Positions 61,575 through 64,000 of a stretch of 64,000 nt of DNA are shown here, one piece after another. Where the stretch lies: positions 558,001 through 622,000 of the forward strand of contig CAXKVR010000034.1 of the NCBI GenBank assembly GCA_964058845.1, read 5' to 3'. Both the position numbers and the translations under genes were made by a program. Position 1 is the first letter of the stretch. Each line of letters begins with the position of its first letter. This DNA is from Carex sylvatica. Its lineage: Eukaryota; Streptophyta; Magnoliopsida; Poales; Cyperaceae. Under the pieces are notes generated by a model. That model ran no database searches and was not told the origin of the DNA. It worked only from the letters and a program-made list of their open reading frames with translations.

Positions 61575-61924
61575 GAGTGAGGCAACACGTATTTGATATA
61601 TTAATTATTTTGAAAGTCTAAATAATTGATCTGAACCGTTCAATATAATTTTCATATAAAACTATATTTGTAGATCAAAATTTTTATATATTTTTTTACA
61701 AACTACTATTTTTTTTTTATGCTTTTGAATAGTCTACAATCGTAAATCAAGTAATATTTTACTAATCTAAAAAAACAGTAAAATAATTTTTAAAAAATAT
61801 ATAAATTGATTTGCATGTACATATTCACGTAGTAATAATGTTAAACAATTTAGATTTTGAAAACACATATATTGATCCATAATATAAACCAATTCATGCT
61901 ATACATAATACTGTTGCTTCACTC
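61575..61924. mobile_element. Foldback MITE related to those at 19960 and 62269
   Basis: The left end GAGTGAGGCAACACG and the reverse of the right end, GAGTGAAGCAACAG, are inverted. The arm GATCCATAATATAAACCAAT matches GATCCATAGTACGGACCAAT of the 19960 element. Flanks TTATTAAAT (61566-61574) and CTATTAAAT (61925-61933) match at 8 of 9 positions. Confidence 0.83.
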
Positions 61925-62268
61925 CTATTAAATTCATAAATTAGTTAAATTTTATATTCTTTCCGATAAATTACAAAAATAAAAAATCTCATAGTGGGGA
62001 AGATAAAATATTAGAGTTCACCTTGAACTTTTAACATCATGAGATATTGTATTCTACAAGGAAGATAAAATATCTACTTTAATAGACAATATCATTACTC
62101 TTCTATTCGAAGGAAGCAAATGATCCCTTTGAGCTCAATACATATCCCTCTAATTCCGATAACTCCTCATATACTCACCATCACTGTGTACATGGTCAAT
62201 TATGATGCTGACACATTTTTATACAGATTTTTTTTTTTTTTTCTAGATTTACGCATTCAAATTATAAA

Positions 62269-62531
62269 GAGTGAGGATATGCATATTACATATGGTCCGG
62301 GGATTAATTATATTTTGTTTTCAAATTTAGATAGTTGATTCGAATTGCTTAACATGATATTCATATGAAAATATATTTAGAGATCAAATTATATATTTTT
62401 TATTTTTTAACCATTTATTTAGATATGTAAATATTACTACTTTCGAGTAATCCTAATTTTTAAATCAAGTGTTTTCATATATTTAAAATGGTATAAAAAT
62501 TCTAAAAGATGTAAATTTGATCTCTGAGTAG

Positions 62532-62566
<35 letters not shown>

Positions 62567-63087
62567 TCTGCTAGCATGCTATGCGTAGCATAGAGGGTCA
62601 CCGTACAACGGCTCAATATTCAACTTTTAAAAATTCTAACGGTCGATCCAAACCGATCATCTTGTTCTCCATATTAATATGTGTTTGGAGACCAAATTTT
62701 ACATTTTTTGGAATTTTTTTACCATTTTTTTAGATTTATTGAAAATCACAGTTTTTTTATGGTCCAGATTTACTGAAAACAACGATTTTCAATAAATCTA
62801 AAAAAATAGTAAAACAAATTTCAAAAAATATAAAATTTGGTCTCCAAACACATATTAATATGGAGAACAAGATGAATGGTTCGGATCGACCGTTAGGATT
62901 TTGAAAAGTCAAATATTAAGCCGTTGCACGGAGGCCCTCTATGCTACGCATAGCATGCTAGCATATTTTTATATATATATATCATATTAAGTAGTTTTGA
63001 TCCACTATTTTAATTTTATAAACAATGATATAGAACCATAGCAAGGATTGTTGTATAATATACATGCATATCACTCTAGCCTCAGTC
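62269..63087. mobile_element. Foldback MITE interrupted by a second foldback
   Basis: The left end GAGTGAGGATATGCATATTA and the reverse of the right end, GACTGAGGCTAGAGTGATAT, pair, and the following GGTCC/GGTTC and TAGTTGAT/TAGTGGAT blocks match the 19960 family. AATTATAAA is repeated exactly at 62260-62268 and 63088-63096, a perfect 9-bp duplication. The right arm is interrupted at a TA run by the element at 62564-62969; without it the host element is about 404 bp. Confidence 0.87.
62564..62969. mobile_element. Nearly perfect foldback element, 406 bp, nested in a TA microsatellite
   Basis: The arms are almost exact inverted copies: GCTAGCATGCTATGCGTAGC on the left and the reverse on the right, continuing through GTTTGGAGACCAAATTTTA and an AGATTTATTGAAAATC/GATTTTCAATAAATCT centre. 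It is flanked by TATATATAT on both sides, which fits a 9-bp duplication but is ambiguous in a TA run. High arm identity suggests a young insertion. Confidence 0.88.
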
Positions 63088-63096
63088 AATTATAAA

Positions 63097-64000
63097 TAAC
63101 TCAACCATATTCATAATAACATTAATCACACAACATATATATTACAACACATATATAACAACAATTTTAAGTTTTTAACAAATAATTAAAGTTTCCAACC
63201 AGCACAAGATATTCAACATCAAAGATCACATCCATATCTAGGCTCTTCTTCCTCTTGCCCTACTTCAACACAATATAAGTCCATAAATAAATGATCATAA
63301 TTAAAATCTAAAGGAGAAATTGACACTACTTATGAACAATAATATTTGAATCATATGGTATTTCAAATAGTAAAGGATAACATGTACATGTAATGTACTC
63401 GACTTCTAGCCATCTAACATCAAAAGATAAAATTGTACCACCACTGTGGTAGCACAGTTGGAAGTGGTACAACCCTTCATTCAGAAAGGCATAGAATCGA
63501 ACCATGCAGTTTGCAGGTAATTAGAGAGTGAGTTGTGAGGTGAGTGTGTAGTCTAAGGGCAGTGATAAAAAAAAAAGAAAAAAAAAAAAAAAAGAGAAAA
63601 GGAAAAATAAAATAAAATTGTGATACCATTTCCTACCATTTTAGTAATACAAACATCATACGATATTTTCATTTTAGTAATACAAACATCATACGATATT
63701 TTCTCTTTACACACTCCTTGCCAAAAGAAAGAACTTGAAGATATCCGTCTCCCATATCTAGATTTCATTATATATCTTTCCACAATCCATTAATATTTGG
63801 ATCATAATATCTTCAAGAGATCCTGCTTAACCCCTAATCCAAACAATGTCATCTGGACCAAAAGTGCCTTAGAAGAATTAGATTCAAATTAAACTACTTG
63901 CTTAATTCCATCAATATTAAATGGAATTTATAAAGTCAAATTTCATAATTTCTGTTTGCTGTTCACTACTAATTCCGGCCCCATACGTGGTATGAAACTA
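63097..64000. other. Right-edge intergenic region
   Basis: AT-rich with no recognised gene. A 33-bp unit, CATTTTAGTAATACAAACAT plus CATACGATATTTT, is repeated twice in tandem at 63637-63702, and an A-run lies at 63569-63597. Confidence 0.4.

Overview
The window looks like nuclear DNA of a flowering plant, probably a non-grass angiosperm. Genes are AT-rich and interrupted by GT-AG introns, and several encode plant-typical proteins: an MRS2/CorA magnesium transporter, UFM1, a plastid-type GrpE, a plant F-box protein of the FBP7 type and the vacuolar ATPase proteolipid c. There is also a nuclear tRNA-Gln. I cannot name the species.

Layout. Position 1-409 holds the first exon of an MRS2-type transporter (minus), running off the left edge. 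A broken subtilase (4135-6236, minus) follows. UFM1 (7896-9267, minus, 4 exons) is complete. From 9571 to about 17.9 kb there is no intact gene: a non-autonomous hAT element, scattered repeats, a PPR relic and a degenerate repeat field. An unrecognised 597-residue low-complexity protein is at 18301-22315 (plus, 4 exons). A second hAT-like element lies between it and the convergent GrpE gene (24109-26120, minus). A head-to-head pair follows: GrpE, then an FBP7-like F-box gene (27923-32011, plus, 11 exons). Next are a small GNAT-fold acetyltransferase (32529-32971, minus), VHA-c (33952-36161, minus) and tRNA-Gln(UUG) (38709-38780, minus). A 1.57 kb foldback element sits at 39781-41347. Two tandem copies of a Myb/SANT-like gene are at 44701-48336 and 50168-53345 (plus, 6 exons each, both open). 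A 5.4 kb CACTA element fills 55218-60585. The right end holds nested foldback elements.

The most distinctive feature is the number of foldback or terminal-inverted-repeat elements with direct flanking repeats of 9-10 bp, as expected for Mutator-like transposition. Perfect flanking repeats are visible for elements at 816, 26338, 27139, 39781, 53770 and 62269, and slightly mismatched ones for those at 19960, 43120, 46908 and 61575. Two nestings can be read directly: a MITE inside an older foldback (27139-27536 in 26645-27577) and a foldback inserted into a TA microsatellite of a related one (62564-62969 in 62269-63087).

The genes are ordinary housekeeping functions and do not form a shared pathway. 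No new defence or biosynthetic system was found. The points most worth a second look are the tandem Myb-like pair with one strongly diverged block inside exon 5, the large foldback with GC-rich palindromic modules, the nested foldbacks, and the unknown protein at 18301.
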